From Kaiparowitsia implicata GSE-PSE-MK54-09C (GTDB lineage Bacteria > Cyanobacteriota > Cyanobacteriia > Elainellales > Elainellaceae): DNA of 64,000 nt. The stretch spans positions 1 through 64,000 of the forward strand of contig JAHHHI010000091.1 of assembly GCA_019359435.1 (NCBI GenBank), read 5' to 3'. Position 1 is the stretch's first letter. Each line of letters begins with the position of its first letter. Shown here piece by piece: positions 1 to 8,484 of the stretch. The notes under the pieces were generated by a model. That model searched no databases, was not told the DNA's origin, and saw only the letters and a program-made list of their open reading frames with translations. Made by a program: the position numbers and the translations under genes.

Positions 1-219
1 GGGAGATTCGGTGAGAAAGTGATGTAAGGTTTGTGGGTTATCGAGTCCAACGGCTTTGGCAATGGCTGGTAGCGACTTACGTTTAATCTCGCTAATCATC
101 CCCAAGTGCAGAAACTTGAAGGCTTCAAAACTACGCACTTCTGGGAATAAACCCGCATATAACTGGCAGTACTCATCCACAAATCGAATCGTGGGTCGTG
201 CCTCTCTCGAAGCAGGCAT
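1..219 (-). CDS. IS701-family transposase, N-terminal part (cut by window edge)
   Basis: An open frame of 73 codons runs from an ATG at 219 down to base 1 without a stop, so the gene continues outside the window. The product starts MPASREARPTIRFVDEYC and continues with a hydrophobic/aromatic stretch and the segment LPAIAKAVGLDNPQTLHHFL. I recognise this as the N-terminal region of cyanobacterial IS701-type DDE transposases, which cut and paste their own element. The catalytic Asp and Glu residues would lie beyond the window. No terminal inverted repeat could be fixed upstream of the ATG, so the element boundary is not called. Frame and start are certain from the sequence; the family is from recognition, without a search. 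Confidence 0.72.
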   Translation of the reverse strand, partial: MPASREARPTIRFVDEYCQLYAGLFPEVRSFEAFKFLHLGMISEIKRKSLPAIAKAVGLDNPQTLHHFLTESP

Positions 220-582
220 TGAATCTTTCGCACCTCAAAACTCTCTATCCCTATCTTAAATTTCTTCTCCTCAAAGTGATTAAAGAGGGATAAATAGGGA
301 AAGAGTGACTCTGGCAAGCCATTCAAAGCCTTTAAACCCGCTAGTTCGATAGTAGTGTTTCAGACCTGCGCCGCCCGCATTAGGGACAGCACGGGTTGCC
401 GTTGCTGAAACAAATATGAATTCCAGCTTCAATATCCCTGGCAGGGGCGGACAGCTATTCGCCCGTACATAAACCCATGCTGTCACTCAGCAACGCTAGA
501 AATGTCAAATGAGTGAATACAGATGAGTAAATACAGAGAGTTTGAGGACTTCACCCTCCATAGGGCATCGGTGAAGAACAGG
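220..582. other. intergenic region upstream of the transposase and downstream of ubiD
   Basis: No convincing gene is seen. The region holds the 5' flank of the transposase, probably including one IS end that I cannot delimit. It also holds a short repeated motif, AATGAGTGAATACAGA near 509-524, which occurs again near 53337-53352 and here is followed by a diverged second copy (GATGAGTAAATACAGA). Short open frames on the minus strand have no recognisable family. Confidence 0.5.
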
Positions 583-2094
583 CTAGCGAATGTCGTAGCC
601 GAAGAGGTTGGGGTCTACCTCGCTTAGGTTAAGGTCGCCTAGGCCATATTCGGCCCAGCGTTTATCGACGAGCGTGGCGGTATCGGCATCGGGGTGAAGT
701 TCTTCGCTCCATTGGCGATCGCTCTCAGGATAAATCTTCGTCGTGGCGTCGATGCCCATCTTGCTGCCCAGACCCGGGCGTTCAGTGGCAAAGTCGAGAT
801 GGTCGAAGGGGTTTTCGGGCAAGATGAAGACATCCCTTGCTGGGTCTACCTTTGAAGTGACTGCCCACATCACCTGCCGTGGATCGCGCACGTTGATTTC
901 TTTATCTACCACAATCACAAACTTGGTGTAAGTGAACTGGGGTAGCGCGCTCCAAAAGGCCAAGGCTGCTCGCCGGGCCTGCCCCGGAAACGTTTTTTCG
1001 ATAGAAATGAGCGCTGCCTTGTAGCTCAGCCCCTCCATGGGCAAGAAGAAGTCGACAATCTCTGGCACTTGCTGCCGCAGGATGGGGGTATAGATGCGGT
1101 TGAGGGCGATCGCCATCATGGCATCTTCTTTGGGTGGGCGACCGCTAAAGGTCGTCATATAAATGGGGTTCTTGCGATGGGTGACGCAGTGGAAGCGGAG
1201 CAGCGGTGCTGTTTCATTCACGCCACCGTAATAGCCCATATGGTCGCCCGCAGGCCCATCGACCCCTGTCTCTCCCGGCGTAATGGTGCCTTCCAAAATC
1301 ATTTCCGCATCGGCAGGCACCTCCAGATCAATCGTTTTGCACTTGGCTAAGTGAATGCCCGAGCCGCCATAGATGCCCGCAAATAGCCACTCCGACAGAT
1401 CAATCGGCAAGGGTGTGGCCGCCGCCATAATCACGAGCGGATCAACACCTAGGGCGATCGCCACCTCTAGCTTTTGCCCCCGCTCTGCCGCCTTGCGGAA
1501 GTGCCGCGTTGCCCCCCGCACTGAGAGCCACTGCACCGTCATCGTGTTTTTAGACTGAAGCTGTAGGCGATAGACCCCCACATTCACCGTCTTATTTTCA
1601 GGGTCTTTGGTGATCATCAGTCCCAGGGTTAACACCTTGCCCGCATCCCCCGGATACACCTTTAGCAGCGGAAACTGAGACAAATCCACCGCGTCATCCT
1701 TCAGCACCACCTGCTGACAGGGCGGCAAAAAGTCGCGCATGGGCTTCGCTTTGATCACATCAAACAGCGCCTTGCCCAATTCCACCGCCTGCGACATTTT
1801 TTTGGGAGGCCGCAACTGGTATAGCAACGCGAGTCGTTTCCCCAAATCCTCAAGTTCGGCGGGCTGCTGCATATTCATGGCCCAGCACACCCGCTCTACG
1901 GTGCCCATCACGTTGACCGCCACGGGATAGGCCGACCCCTTCACATTCTCAAACAGCAGCGCCGGGCCGCCGCCTTGAATGACCCGGTTATTAATTTCGG
2001 CAATTTCTAGCTCTGGGTCTACCAACGCGCTGATGCGTCGGAGTTGTCCCCGCTGTTCTAACAGGGAGAGGAAGCCCCGCAAATCTCGTGGCAT
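583..2094 (-). CDS. ubiD: UbiD family decarboxylase (4-hydroxy-3-polyprenylbenzoate decarboxylase type)
   Basis: About 503 residues, full length for the family. UbiD enzymes use prenylated FMN, made by a UbiX partner, to decarboxylate aromatic acids. In cyanobacteria the homologue acts on the prenylated 4-hydroxybenzoate intermediate of plastoquinone synthesis in the cytoplasm. Visible features are the N-terminal MPRDLRGFLSLLEQRGQL block, the GGSGIHLAKC segment and the conserved acidic ETGVDGPAGDHMGYYGG loop. A longer frame reaches back to 2166, but the ATG at 2094 (MPRDLRGF) is where family similarity begins, so it is preferred. No ubiX lies beside it. The gene is divergent from the small gene starting at 2230. 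Confidence 0.9.
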   Translation of the reverse strand: MPRDLRGFLSLLEQRGQLRRISALVDPELEIAEINNRVIQGGGPALLFENVKGSAYPVAVNVMGTVERVCWAMNMQQPAELEDLGKRLALLYQLRPPKKMSQAVELGKALFDVIKAKPMRDFLPPCQQVVLKDDAVDLSQFPLLKVYPGDAGKVLTLGLMITKDPENKTVNVGVYRLQLQSKNTMTVQWLSVRGATRHFRKAAERGQKLEVAIALGVDPLVIMAAATPLPIDLSEWLFAGIYGGSGIHLAKCKTIDLEVPADAEMILEGTITPGETGVDGPAGDHMGYYGGVNETAPLLRFHCVTHRKNPIYMTTFSGRPPKEDAMMAIALNRIYTPILRQQVPEIVDFFLPMEGLSYKAALISIEKTFPGQARRAALAFWSALPQFTYTKFVIVVDKEINVRDPRQVMWAVTSKVDPARDVFILPENPFDHLDFATERPGLGSKMGIDATTKIYPESDRQWSEELHPDADTATLVDKRWAEYGLGDLNLSEVDPNLFGYDIR

Positions 2095-2229
2095 GGTGAA
2101 GAAGTGTAACGTGATTACCCTTCCATTATCAGGCAGGATCTGGTCGGTTCCCCATGGGTTGCTCAAACTCGTGCCACTTCTTCACGGGCTATACTTTGCG
2201 GTGTAGTGCTGAGAGTGAAACCCATTGCG

Positions 2230-2667
2230 ATGAACCCCATGCTGGATGAGCTGCGATCGGTCGAGCTGGCCCATCAGGTCAAAAGCCGTGCCAAAACGCC
2301 CTTTGACAATGCCTACCGGGCTGCCCTCGTCATCCCAAGTGCGACCTATGTGCAGGGCTTTGTGGTGCTGGCGGGAGCCTCCCCCCAGCTCAAAGAACAT
2401 GCCTGGATTGAGGCGGGCGATCGCCTATTAGATCCATCTCTGCCCCACTTGCACCATCCCGCCGAGTCGCTGCACTACTTCTCAGCTCAGCGGCTCAGCG
2501 TCAAACAGCTCAAGTCTGCCGTTGAAGAAGCGAAGGAAGACTATCCCGACGATGACCCCTTGCCCATTTACGGTGCCCAACCCTACGACTACTATGGCGA
2601 TGTTCTTCTGGGAGGCAAAGAATACACCGCAGCCTTTAACGCGGCACAAGCCCTGTGCCAGAGTTGA
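2230..2667 (+). CDS. hypothetical protein, soluble, cyanobacterial type
   Basis: About 145 residues beginning MNPMLDELRSVELAHQV. It has no signal peptide or membrane segment, an acidic patch near the end (EDYPDDDPLPIYG) and a Tyr-rich PYDYYGDVL motif. I do not recognise a named domain. The start could also be the GTG at 2206 or the ATG at 2239; ATG 2230 leaves a sensible spacer to the divergent ubiD. Codon use and a HIP1-like site inside support a real gene. Function is unknown. Confidence 0.7.
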   Translation: MNPMLDELRSVELAHQVKSRAKTPFDNAYRAALVIPSATYVQGFVVLAGASPQLKEHAWIEAGDRLLDPSLPHLHHPAESLHYFSAQRLSVKQLKSAVEEAKEDYPDDDPLPIYGAQPYDYYGDVLLGGKEYTAAFNAAQALCQS

Positions 2668-3034
2668 CCAGAGCTGACCGGCTTTGGTTTAAAGATGGGT
2701 TGAGGGTGCCCCATTTTTACGAAAAGACCCGTCCCTCAAAATATGAGGGACTGGCGCAGTTAAACGTCCCAAGCCGCCGCACAACATTCCTACGTCCTGA
2801 CGGGTGAGGAGATTTCTGACAAAGAAAATCCGCATCAAACAGCGGTTCTTTGGATGGTTCTTATGTAAGGGCAACCGATTGTTCGCCCAAGGCGGGAGGG
2901 TCTTCTTAAGAACCCTCCTAAGGATTTTTGCTGAGAATGCGGCAAGATTTTGCGCAAATTTCAGAAAACATCAGGTATGAAGCCGTATCCCTTCTGTAAG
3001 ACAATAACGTGTTCTTACAGGTTCAACTTCAACC
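2668..3034. other. intergenic region with two hairpins, possible small RNA
   Basis: No protein gene is supported. A perfect 7-bp stem with an AAAATAT loop lies at 2731-2751 (GTCCCTC/GAGGGAC). It is followed by a C-rich single-strand-like block (GTTAAACGTCCCAAGCCGCC) near 2760-2779 and ends with a terminator-like hairpin at 2895-2928. This hairpin, block, terminator order resembles small cyanobacterial regulatory RNAs, but I cannot assign a family. Confidence 0.35.
2895..2928 (+). terminator. putative rho-independent terminator
   Basis: GGAGGGT (2895-2901) pairs with ACCCTCC (2912-2918) around a self-complementary TTCTTAAGAA core, followed by AAGGATTTTT. It would end transcription from the 2206-2667 gene or from a small RNA in this gap. 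Confidence 0.5.
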
Positions 3035-3886
3035 ATGATGGCTTTTAATCGCTTTGCAATGCCCTTGGGCGATCGCCGCTCTCTCACCCTCGCCGCCACA
3101 GCCCTAACGGTTTTACTGTCGGCTTGTTCTGGCTCATCCCCATCCCCCGATGTTCCTGATTCTGGAAATAGTGCGGGAAGCAGTGCCCCTGTGACTGATC
3201 CGGGCGCGCCCCCGGTGGCCGACAATGCAAACGAGCGCGTGGCGGGCAACTATTGCTATCAGCTTGAGGAAGACACAATCTCAGGTACAGCGCGGATTCA
3301 GCTAGAGCCAGACAGCAGCCTTACCGGACATTTGGCTGCGGTGATCCAAGACAATGTCAATAATTACTACACCTCGTATCGCCAAACGCTAACCGGCCAA
3401 CTAACCGGAACGCAGCTTCAGCTAGCCGTGGTGACAGACATTGAAAACAGCGTGCAAGACAGCGTTGAAACCTGGACCTGGGAGGGCGATCGCCTTGAAA
3501 CCGAGAATGAAGTCTATACCCAAGTTGATTGCGCTCAACTGCCGCCTGTAGCCGATGGCTCCGGCGAAATTGATTTTGAGCCGATCACTCGTGAATTTCC
3601 CGTCCAGTTTGCGCCAGGCACTTCCTCTACTGTGGTAGAAAACGCCGTCATCCGAGGAGAGCGGGATGTGTATGTGCTCGCCGCCCGCGCCAACCAGATC
3701 ATGACCCTATCGGTTAGTGCCCTTGAAGACAACGCTCGAATGGATGTGGAATCGCCCAGCGGCGCGCTGCTAGAGCAAGAAGCGAGCCAAAGTCGCATCA
3801 CCCTGCCAGAAACCGGAACCTACCGCATTAGTGTGGGCGGCACTCGGGGCAATGCCAGCTATAGCTTAGCTATCGAAATTCGCTAA
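3035..3886 (+). CDS. putative lipoprotein with C-terminal PPC-like beta domain
   Basis: 283 residues. The N-terminus has a hydrophobic signal region ending in the lipobox LLSAC, with the lipidated Cys near residue 31, then a Ser/Pro/Asp-rich linker (about 32-65). A central beta-rich domain contains NYCYQLEEDT and repeated GQLTGTQLQ-like strands. The last 80 residues (YVLAARANQIMTLSVSAL ... GTYRISVGG ... SYSLAIEIR) look like the beta-sandwich C-terminal domains appended to secreted proteins. It is probably anchored in a membrane facing the periplasm. The ATG at 3038 is an equally possible start. Function is unknown. Confidence 0.8.
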   Translation: MMAFNRFAMPLGDRRSLTLAATALTVLLSACSGSSPSPDVPDSGNSAGSSAPVTDPGAPPVADNANERVAGNYCYQLEEDTISGTARIQLEPDSSLTGHLAAVIQDNVNNYYTSYRQTLTGQLTGTQLQLAVVTDIENSVQDSVETWTWEGDRLETENEVYTQVDCAQLPPVADGSGEIDFEPITREFPVQFAPGTSSTVVENAVIRGERDVYVLAARANQIMTLSVSALEDNARMDVESPSGALLEQEASQSRITLPETGTYRISVGGTRGNASYSLAIEIR

Positions 3887-3902
3887 CGATGGCTAGCTCG
3901 CA

Positions 3903-3922
3903 GGCTGCTCCATAAAGCAGCC
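3903..3922 (+). terminator. hairpin after the lipoprotein gene
   Basis: GGCTGCT (3903-3909) pairs with AGCAGCC (3916-3922), 17 bases after the lipoprotein stop. No clear T-tract follows, so its terminator role is tentative. Confidence 0.35.
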
Positions 3923-3930
3923 CGGTTGCC

Positions 3931-4039
3931 CTAGTGCAGCGTCAGCGCTAAGAATTAGGGTTGACGTTCCCCGAAAGTCTTTCTCAGCATGCCTCCCAAA
4001 AGGTGGCAACCTTAAAATTAAGACTTGACGCTGCACTAG
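3931..4039. mobile_element. MITE with CTAG-ended inverted repeats (family B)
   Basis: A 109-bp element is bounded by perfect 14-bp inverted repeats, CTAGTGCAGCGTCA at 3931-3944 and TGACGCTGCACTAG at 4026-4039. It has no coding capacity. The TA or CTAG at each end fits a target duplication of an IS630- or IS5-like transposase. The right-hand CTAG (4036-4039) overlaps the stop codon of the FkbM methyltransferase on the minus strand. A lone CGCTGCACTAG at about 4830-4840 may be the end of a second, decayed copy. Confidence 0.75.
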
Positions 4040-4782
4040 TTCCTCACGCCATACACATAGTGCTGATTAAGTGGGTAGGGAGAAAAGGGGCTGCATTCGG
4101 CAAAGACTGAGAAGCCGTTTTGCTTCAGCAGTGTGGTGATATGGGCTAGGCGATCGCCCACATCATGCACTTCTAGCACAACTTGGCGAATGCGCGGCCA
4201 GTCGCGGTCGGCAATGCCTTGCAGCACGCCATACTCTTCGCCTTCCACATCCACTTTGAGCAAGTCAATGGTGTCGATCTCTTGCTCACGGATGATAGAA
4301 GAGAGCGATCGCACCTCTCCCTTGACCGTTTCCGGCTCAAACAAAAACGCGACCTTTGTGTTGCCCATGGCAGCGCCTAACACCTGCAAATGCTCTTTCT
4401 TTTCAAGAGGATGAATTGTGGAATTGCCGGGCAGGTTGGGGTAAAACGTGAAGGGCACATCGGTGCGATCGCCATCACTTAACCCCACATTTAGCGCCGT
4501 TACATTAGTGGCGCTGTGGAGATCAAGGTTGTGTTCCAGCACCTCAAAAGTGAAGGGCATGGGCTCAAAGCTATAAACGGTGCTTTTGGGAAAACGAGTG
4601 CTAAGAAACACCGCAAACATCCCAATATTTGCGCCCACATCCACAACACAGTCGCCATCTTGAAGGGAAATACCGTGGCGCAAGTAGTGACACTCGGTAA
4701 ACACTTCAGCATAAATCCACTCTGTTTCTTCTATCGATAGGCAAAAACAATCTAGCCCATTGGGCAATGTTACACGTAGCAT
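4036..4782 (-). CDS. FkbM family SAM-dependent methyltransferase
   Basis: 248 residues. Motif I is clear, VVDVGANIGMFAVFLS near residue 48, followed by YSFEPMPFTFEVLEHNL, NVGLSDGDRTDVPFTFYPN and the acidic LLKVDVEGEEYGVLQGI block typical of FkbM enzymes. These transfer a methyl group from S-adenosylmethionine to an oxygen on sugars or secondary metabolites. The substrate here is unknown. It stands alone, with the MITE directly downstream: its TAG stop lies in the terminal CTAG of that element. Its length is normal, so the insertion did not visibly truncate it. Confidence 0.85.
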   Translation of the reverse strand: MLRVTLPNGLDCFCLSIEETEWIYAEVFTECHYLRHGISLQDGDCVVDVGANIGMFAVFLSTRFPKSTVYSFEPMPFTFEVLEHNLDLHSATNVTALNVGLSDGDRTDVPFTFYPNLPGNSTIHPLEKKEHLQVLGAAMGNTKVAFLFEPETVKGEVRSLSSIIREQEIDTIDLLKVDVEGEEYGVLQGIADRDWPRIRQVVLEVHDVGDRLAHITTLLKQNGFSVFAECSPFSPYPLNQHYVYGVRN

Positions 4783-5143
4783 AGATGCTCCCTGATGGTC
4801 AGTCCGTCAACACTCTACACGGATTAGAGCCGCTGCACTAGATTTGCCTGACCCCACAATTTGTCCTCTAAAAACCCGTCAGTTTGGCAAATTCCTAAGG
4901 CTGTGCGGCCCACATCACAGGCAGGCTCGTTGAGCATTGCTTCAGTCCTGCGCTGCGGGTTCAACACAGCGCGATCGAACCCACGTTCTTTTAAGCCGAA
5001 CCGAGGGTCTGTGATATTTGAAACATCTCCCTGCGGAATTCTGCGGAATTCTCGAAGGAGGATGGTTCGCCATCGCTTGGGTTTGCAGGTATCCCACACT
5101 GAGGATTCTCAGCTTCAGCGCCAGCATCGACTCAAGATCGACT
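4783..5143. other. intergenic region, no gene seen
   Basis: Short open frames exist on both strands but none has a recognisable product. A possible decayed MITE end (CGCTGCACTAG, about 4830-4840) and a short direct repeat (CTGCGGAATT twice, about 5032-5051) are the only structures noted. Confidence 0.5.
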
Positions 5144-6247
5144 CTAATCTACGGGTAGCACCAAGCAGTCTTCTGCCTGCCAGCTTAGGGTGAACGAGCT
5201 TGATGCGTGAATGGGGGCTTGACCTAACTGAGTGGTGAGCAAGTCACCCACGGCAGTCGTCAGACGCAGCTCTTGAACCGCGCCAATATAGGTGCTCTGC
5301 GTCAGCGTTGCAGAAACCTGATTCTCTAGAAAATGAGTTGAACTCTGGGTATCTGCGGCAGAACTCAGGCGCAGCCGTTCGGGGCGCACCATCAGCGTGA
5401 CCTCAGTGTTGAGTGCGGGGGCAGGTGAGGATAGGCGGGCCTGCAGCGCTAGGCCATTGACTAAGACGGTGGCGCGATCGCCCGCTACGTCCACAATGGT
5501 GCCCCGCAAAAAGTTAGCCTTGCCGATGAACTGCGCCACAAACAGCGAGGCGGGCGCATCGTAGATGTCGCGGGGTGTGCCAAGCTGCTGCACCTGCCCC
5601 TGATCCATTACGGCGATGCGATCGCTCAGGGCAAGGGCTTCGTCTTGGTCGTGGGTGACATAGATAAAAGTGAGATTGGTTTGGCGCTGCACGGCTTTTA
5701 GCTCTTGTCGCACCTCATCGCGAATTTTGGCATCCAGCGCTGACAGCGGCTCATCCAGCAGCAACACCTTGGGGCGGCTGATCAAGGCTCGTGCCAGAGC
5801 CACCCGCTGCTGCTGCCCCCCCGAGAGCTGATGGGGGCGGCGATCGCCCAGTTCAGGAATCTGAAACATCTTGAGCGCATCCCGCACCTGAGCGTCAATC
5901 TCTTCTCGAGGAGTGCGGGCGATCGCCAACGGATAGGCAATGTTCTCTGCCACACTCAGGTGGGGAAACAGCGCATAGGACTGAAAGACCGTATGCACAG
6001 GGCGGCAGTAGGGCGGCTGCGTCGTGACCACCTCGCCATTTAAGTAGACCTCGCCATACTCAGGCTGCTCAAATCCGCCAATCAGGCGTAGCGTCGTGGT
6101 TTTGCCCGAACCACTCGACCCTAAGAGCGAGAAAAACTCACCCGCCTGCACCGCCAAGGTCACATCCCGCACTGCATAAATCTCAGCCCCCCCAGAGCGA
6201 TAGAGCTTGCTAACACGATCTAAATAAACCAGGGACTGGGTCTGCAT
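5144..6247 (-). CDS. potA: ABC transporter ATP-binding protein, spermidine/putrescine (PotA) type
   Basis: 367 residues, the usual PotA length. In order it shows Walker A GSSGSGKTT (about residue 43), the Q-loop VFQSYALFPHLSV, signature LSGGQQQRVALARAL, Walker B VLLLDEPLSALD and the switch His in YVTHDQDEAL. A C-terminal TOBE-type regulatory region follows (about 250-360; FLRGTIVDVAGD, LMVRPERLRL). It would energise import of polyamines or a related small cation at the inner membrane. The permease gene lies 64-65 bases upstream in the same orientation, so they are very likely cotranscribed. The substrate is inferred from family only, because no substrate-binding protein is adjacent. Confidence 0.88.
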   Translation of the reverse strand: MQTQSLVYLDRVSKLYRSGGAEIYAVRDVTLAVQAGEFFSLLGSSGSGKTTTLRLIGGFEQPEYGEVYLNGEVVTTQPPYCRPVHTVFQSYALFPHLSVAENIAYPLAIARTPREEIDAQVRDALKMFQIPELGDRRPHQLSGGQQQRVALARALISRPKVLLLDEPLSALDAKIRDEVRQELKAVQRQTNLTFIYVTHDQDEALALSDRIAVMDQGQVQQLGTPRDIYDAPASLFVAQFIGKANFLRGTIVDVAGDRATVLVNGLALQARLSSPAPALNTEVTLMVRPERLRLSSAADTQSSTHFLENQVSATLTQSTYIGAVQELRLTTAVGDLLTTQLGQAPIHASSSFTLSWQAEDCLVLPVD

Positions 6248-6311
6248 CGCGCGTGGATATCCTCAATTGCCCAAAAATAGCGCAAAAATTATTGCCCAAC
6301 AATTGACCAAA

Positions 6312-7124
6312 TTACGCCGAGGGCGGCGCACTGTTGCGCTGACTCGCCACCACTAGTATGGAGCTAACCGTCAAAATCACAGTGGCTACCGCTGCAATTT
6401 CTGGGGTGATGTTGGTGCGGAGACGACCCCAAATTTCCATAGGCAGAGTATTGTCTCGCCCGGTGAGAAAAATCGTCACCACGACCTCATCAAAAGATAG
6501 GGTAAAAGCCAGCAGCGCGCCTGCCACCACCGCACTGCGGATGTAGGGAAACAGCACATCGCGGAACACCTGAACCGGTCTTGCTCCCAAGTCGTAGGCT
6601 GCTTCTTCGAGCGCCGTTGGGAATTGCCCCAGCCGGGTCAGAATTGGCCCCAGCGCCACAGGCAAGCCAAACACACCATGGCCCAAAATTACCGTGCCCA
6701 GCCCTAGTCCCAACTCTAGGCTAGAGAAGTAGGCCAGCATCGCCACACCCGTCACGACGCCCGGCAGCAAAATGGGCAGGTTGAGCGCCAGCCGAAACGC
6801 GGTTTTGCCCCAAAACTGATAGCGGTAAATGGCAAAGGCGGCTAAGAGCCCTAGCCCAGTTGCGAACAGTGTGGCGATCGCCGCCACTTTGAGCGAATTA
6901 CCCAAGGCTGCCCGCAGAGGCGCATCGGCCAGGGCGAGCCCATACCAGTCGAGGGTAAAGCCCGTAAACGGCAGCGACAAAATACGCGACTGGTTGACGC
7001 TCATCAGCACCACCACCCCAATCGGTAGATAGAGAAACCCTAGGGCGATCGCCGTCCATACGCCCAATAGCCAAGGGCGGCGCTGCGGACGAGGGGCGAT
7101 CGCAGGAGAGGATACATCAGGCAT
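6312..7124 (-). CDS. potC: ABC transporter permease, PotC type
   Basis: About 270 residues with six hydrophobic segments, beginning near WLLGVWTAIALGFLYLPIGVVVLM. The EAA-type coupling loop is seen as LEEAAYDLGARPVQVFRDVLFP, which contacts the ATPase. It resembles the second permease of polyamine importers. The ATG at 7124 (MPDVSSPAIA) is preferred; a frame start at 7145 adds seven residues. It follows rph by about 100 bases and precedes the PotA-type gene. A PotB permease and a PotD binding protein would be needed for a full transporter and are not in the window. Confidence 0.85.
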   Translation of the reverse strand: MPDVSSPAIAPRPQRRPWLLGVWTAIALGFLYLPIGVVVLMSVNQSRILSLPFTGFTLDWYGLALADAPLRAALGNSLKVAAIATLFATGLGLLAAFAIYRYQFWGKTAFRLALNLPILLPGVVTGVAMLAYFSSLELGLGLGTVILGHGVFGLPVALGPILTRLGQFPTALEEAAYDLGARPVQVFRDVLFPYIRSAVVAGALLAFTLSFDEVVVTIFLTGRDNTLPMEIWGRLRTNITPEIAAVATVILTVSSILVVASQRNSAPPSA

Positions 7125-7221
7125 GGGATGACACAGAAAATCCACAAGAGCACAAGGGTATAGACAAGAGCCAGAGGCGGTGCGGGGAGTCGAGATTAGG
7201 GGCGATCGCCCAAACCCCCTC

Positions 7222-7944
7222 CTAATCTACCTGCAACGCTTGGCGCTGCAGGATGAGCAATTCATCGATTCCAGCCTCAGCCATATCCAGCATTTGGTTA
7301 AGCTGGCTGCGGCTAAAGCTCCCCGCCTCTGCCGTACCTTGCAGTTCGATCAGCTGCCGGTCGCCGTTGAGCACCACATTAAAATCAATCTCTGCCGCTA
7401 TATCCTCCGCATAATCCAAATCCAGATACGGCTCGCCCTCCAACAGCCCCACCGACACCGCCGCAATTTGGCACGCGATAGGAGATACACTGATCTCTCC
7501 CTGCTGAATGAGAGATTGAATCGCGTCACACAGAGCCACATAGCCGCCAGTAATGGAGGTGGTGCGCGTTCCGGCATCGGCCTGCAGCACATCTGCATCC
7601 ACCAACAGCGTGCGCTCTCCGAGAGCCTGGAGGTCGAGGGCTGCCCGCAGGCTGCGACCAATCAACCGCTGAATTTCTTGGGTGCGTCCCGACAGCTTCA
7701 TCCACTCACGGGAATGGCGCTGGGGCGTGGCCGACGGCAACATACGGTATTCTGCCGTGAGCCAGCCCTGACCGCTGCCTTCTAAAAAACGGGGCACGCC
7801 AGGCTGCACAGCCACCGTGCAGAGCACTTGTGTATCACCGCAGCGGGCTAAGACAGAACCCGCCGCAAACCGGGTAAACTTGCGCTCAAACCGCACAGGT
7901 CGAAGCTGGCCGGGGTGGCGACCATCGGAACGGGGGCGAACCAT
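7222..7944 (-). CDS. rph: ribonuclease PH
   Basis: 240 residues, full length. RNase PH is a phosphate-dependent 3'-5' exoribonuclease that trims tRNA 3' ends. Family marks are the start [23 protein letters not shown], the block [21 protein letters not shown], the conserved [17 protein letters not shown] and [19 protein letters not shown]. The C-terminal [19 protein letters not shown] and [10 protein letters not shown] segments form the active site. Start and stop agree with the family. It may head an operon with the two ABC genes downstream on the same strand. Confidence 0.95.
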   Translation of the reverse strand: MVRPRSDGRHPGQLRPVRFERKFTRFAAGSVLARCGDTQVLCTVAVQPGVPRFLEGSGQGWLTAEYRMLPSATPQRHSREWMKLSGRTQEIQRLIGRSLRAALDLQALGERTLLVDADVLQADAGTRTTSITGGYVALCDAIQSLIQQGEISVSPIACQIAAVSVGLLEGEPYLDLDYAEDIAAEIDFNVVLNGDRQLIELQGTAEAGSFSRSQLNQMLDMAEAGIDELLILQRQALQVD

Positions 7945-8057
7945 GCTGAATTGCCTCTAGTGACTCAAAAAGGGAAGCCTCAATCAGAATACCGAAGAGA
8001 CGCAGGAAGCGGAACGCCCTCTAAGCTTGTTATCGTATGAGAAGATATTGAGCAATC

Positions 8058-8188
8058 CTAGGGCGTGTCATGAATTCCGACCAAAAGCCTTGTGCTGTGA
8101 GCGTTGCCACGCCCGACCCCAAAAACAGGCTAGGGGCTGTGACCGTTGATTTCTGGGCCATCAGCAGCTAATTGGTGGCAGCCCCTAG
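8058..8188. mobile_element. MITE family A, copy 1
   Basis: 131 bp, bounded by CTAG at both ends, with imperfect inverted termini (CTAGGGCGTGTCATGAATT and, reading inward from the right, CTAGGGGCTGCCACCAATT). A third, internal CTAG at 8130-8133 starts a 59-bp sub-unit (8130-8188) with perfect 10-bp ends CTAGGGGCTG/CAGCCCCTAG. There is no open frame. CTAG matches the YTAR target of IS5-type transposases, so an IS5-superfamily helper is likely. Confidence 0.8.
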
Positions 8189-8315
8189 GGCGTGCCATCA
8201 ATTCCGACCAAAAGCCTTGTGCTGTTAGCGTTGCAACGCCCAACCCCAAAAACAGGCTAGGGGCTGTGACCGTTGATTTCTGGGCCATCAGCAGCTAATT
8301 GGTGGCAGCCCCTAG
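8185..8315. mobile_element. MITE family A, copy 2 (tandem)
   Basis: A second 131-bp copy in the same orientation, sharing CTAG 8185-8188 with copy 1. The left 72 bases differ from copy 1 at five positions; the 59-bp CTAG-bounded right unit (8257-8315) is identical. The shared CTAG suggests insertion of one copy into the terminal CTAG of the other, or unequal recombination. Confidence 0.8.
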
Positions 8316-8484
8316 TATCATGTCGTAAAGAGATCAGGGTTTGGGTATGTTTGAGGGGACGACGCTGCCGTTGACAGAGGCTTCATGCGGCTCTTGGGGC
8401 TAGCATTTGCATGGCTTACCCATCGAAACCCAGCCGATGGCCTGACATCTCCTAATCACCTGAACGACTACTATTGCTATTTTT

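Larger units (their letters stand above)
7945..8484. other. intergenic region between rph and the GT2 gene, with a tandem MITE pair
   Basis: The first 110 bases presumably hold the rph promoter. Bases 8058-8315 are two head-to-tail copies of a 131-bp element. The last 170 bases precede the glycosyltransferase and contain no recognisable gene. Confidence 0.6.

Noticed and set aside
4824-5193. overlapping frames on both strands
   Set aside because: No family marks and conflicting orientation; treated as intergenic.
7180-7785. 201-residue plus-strand frame
   Set aside because: Antisense to RNase PH, whose family signature is unmistakable.
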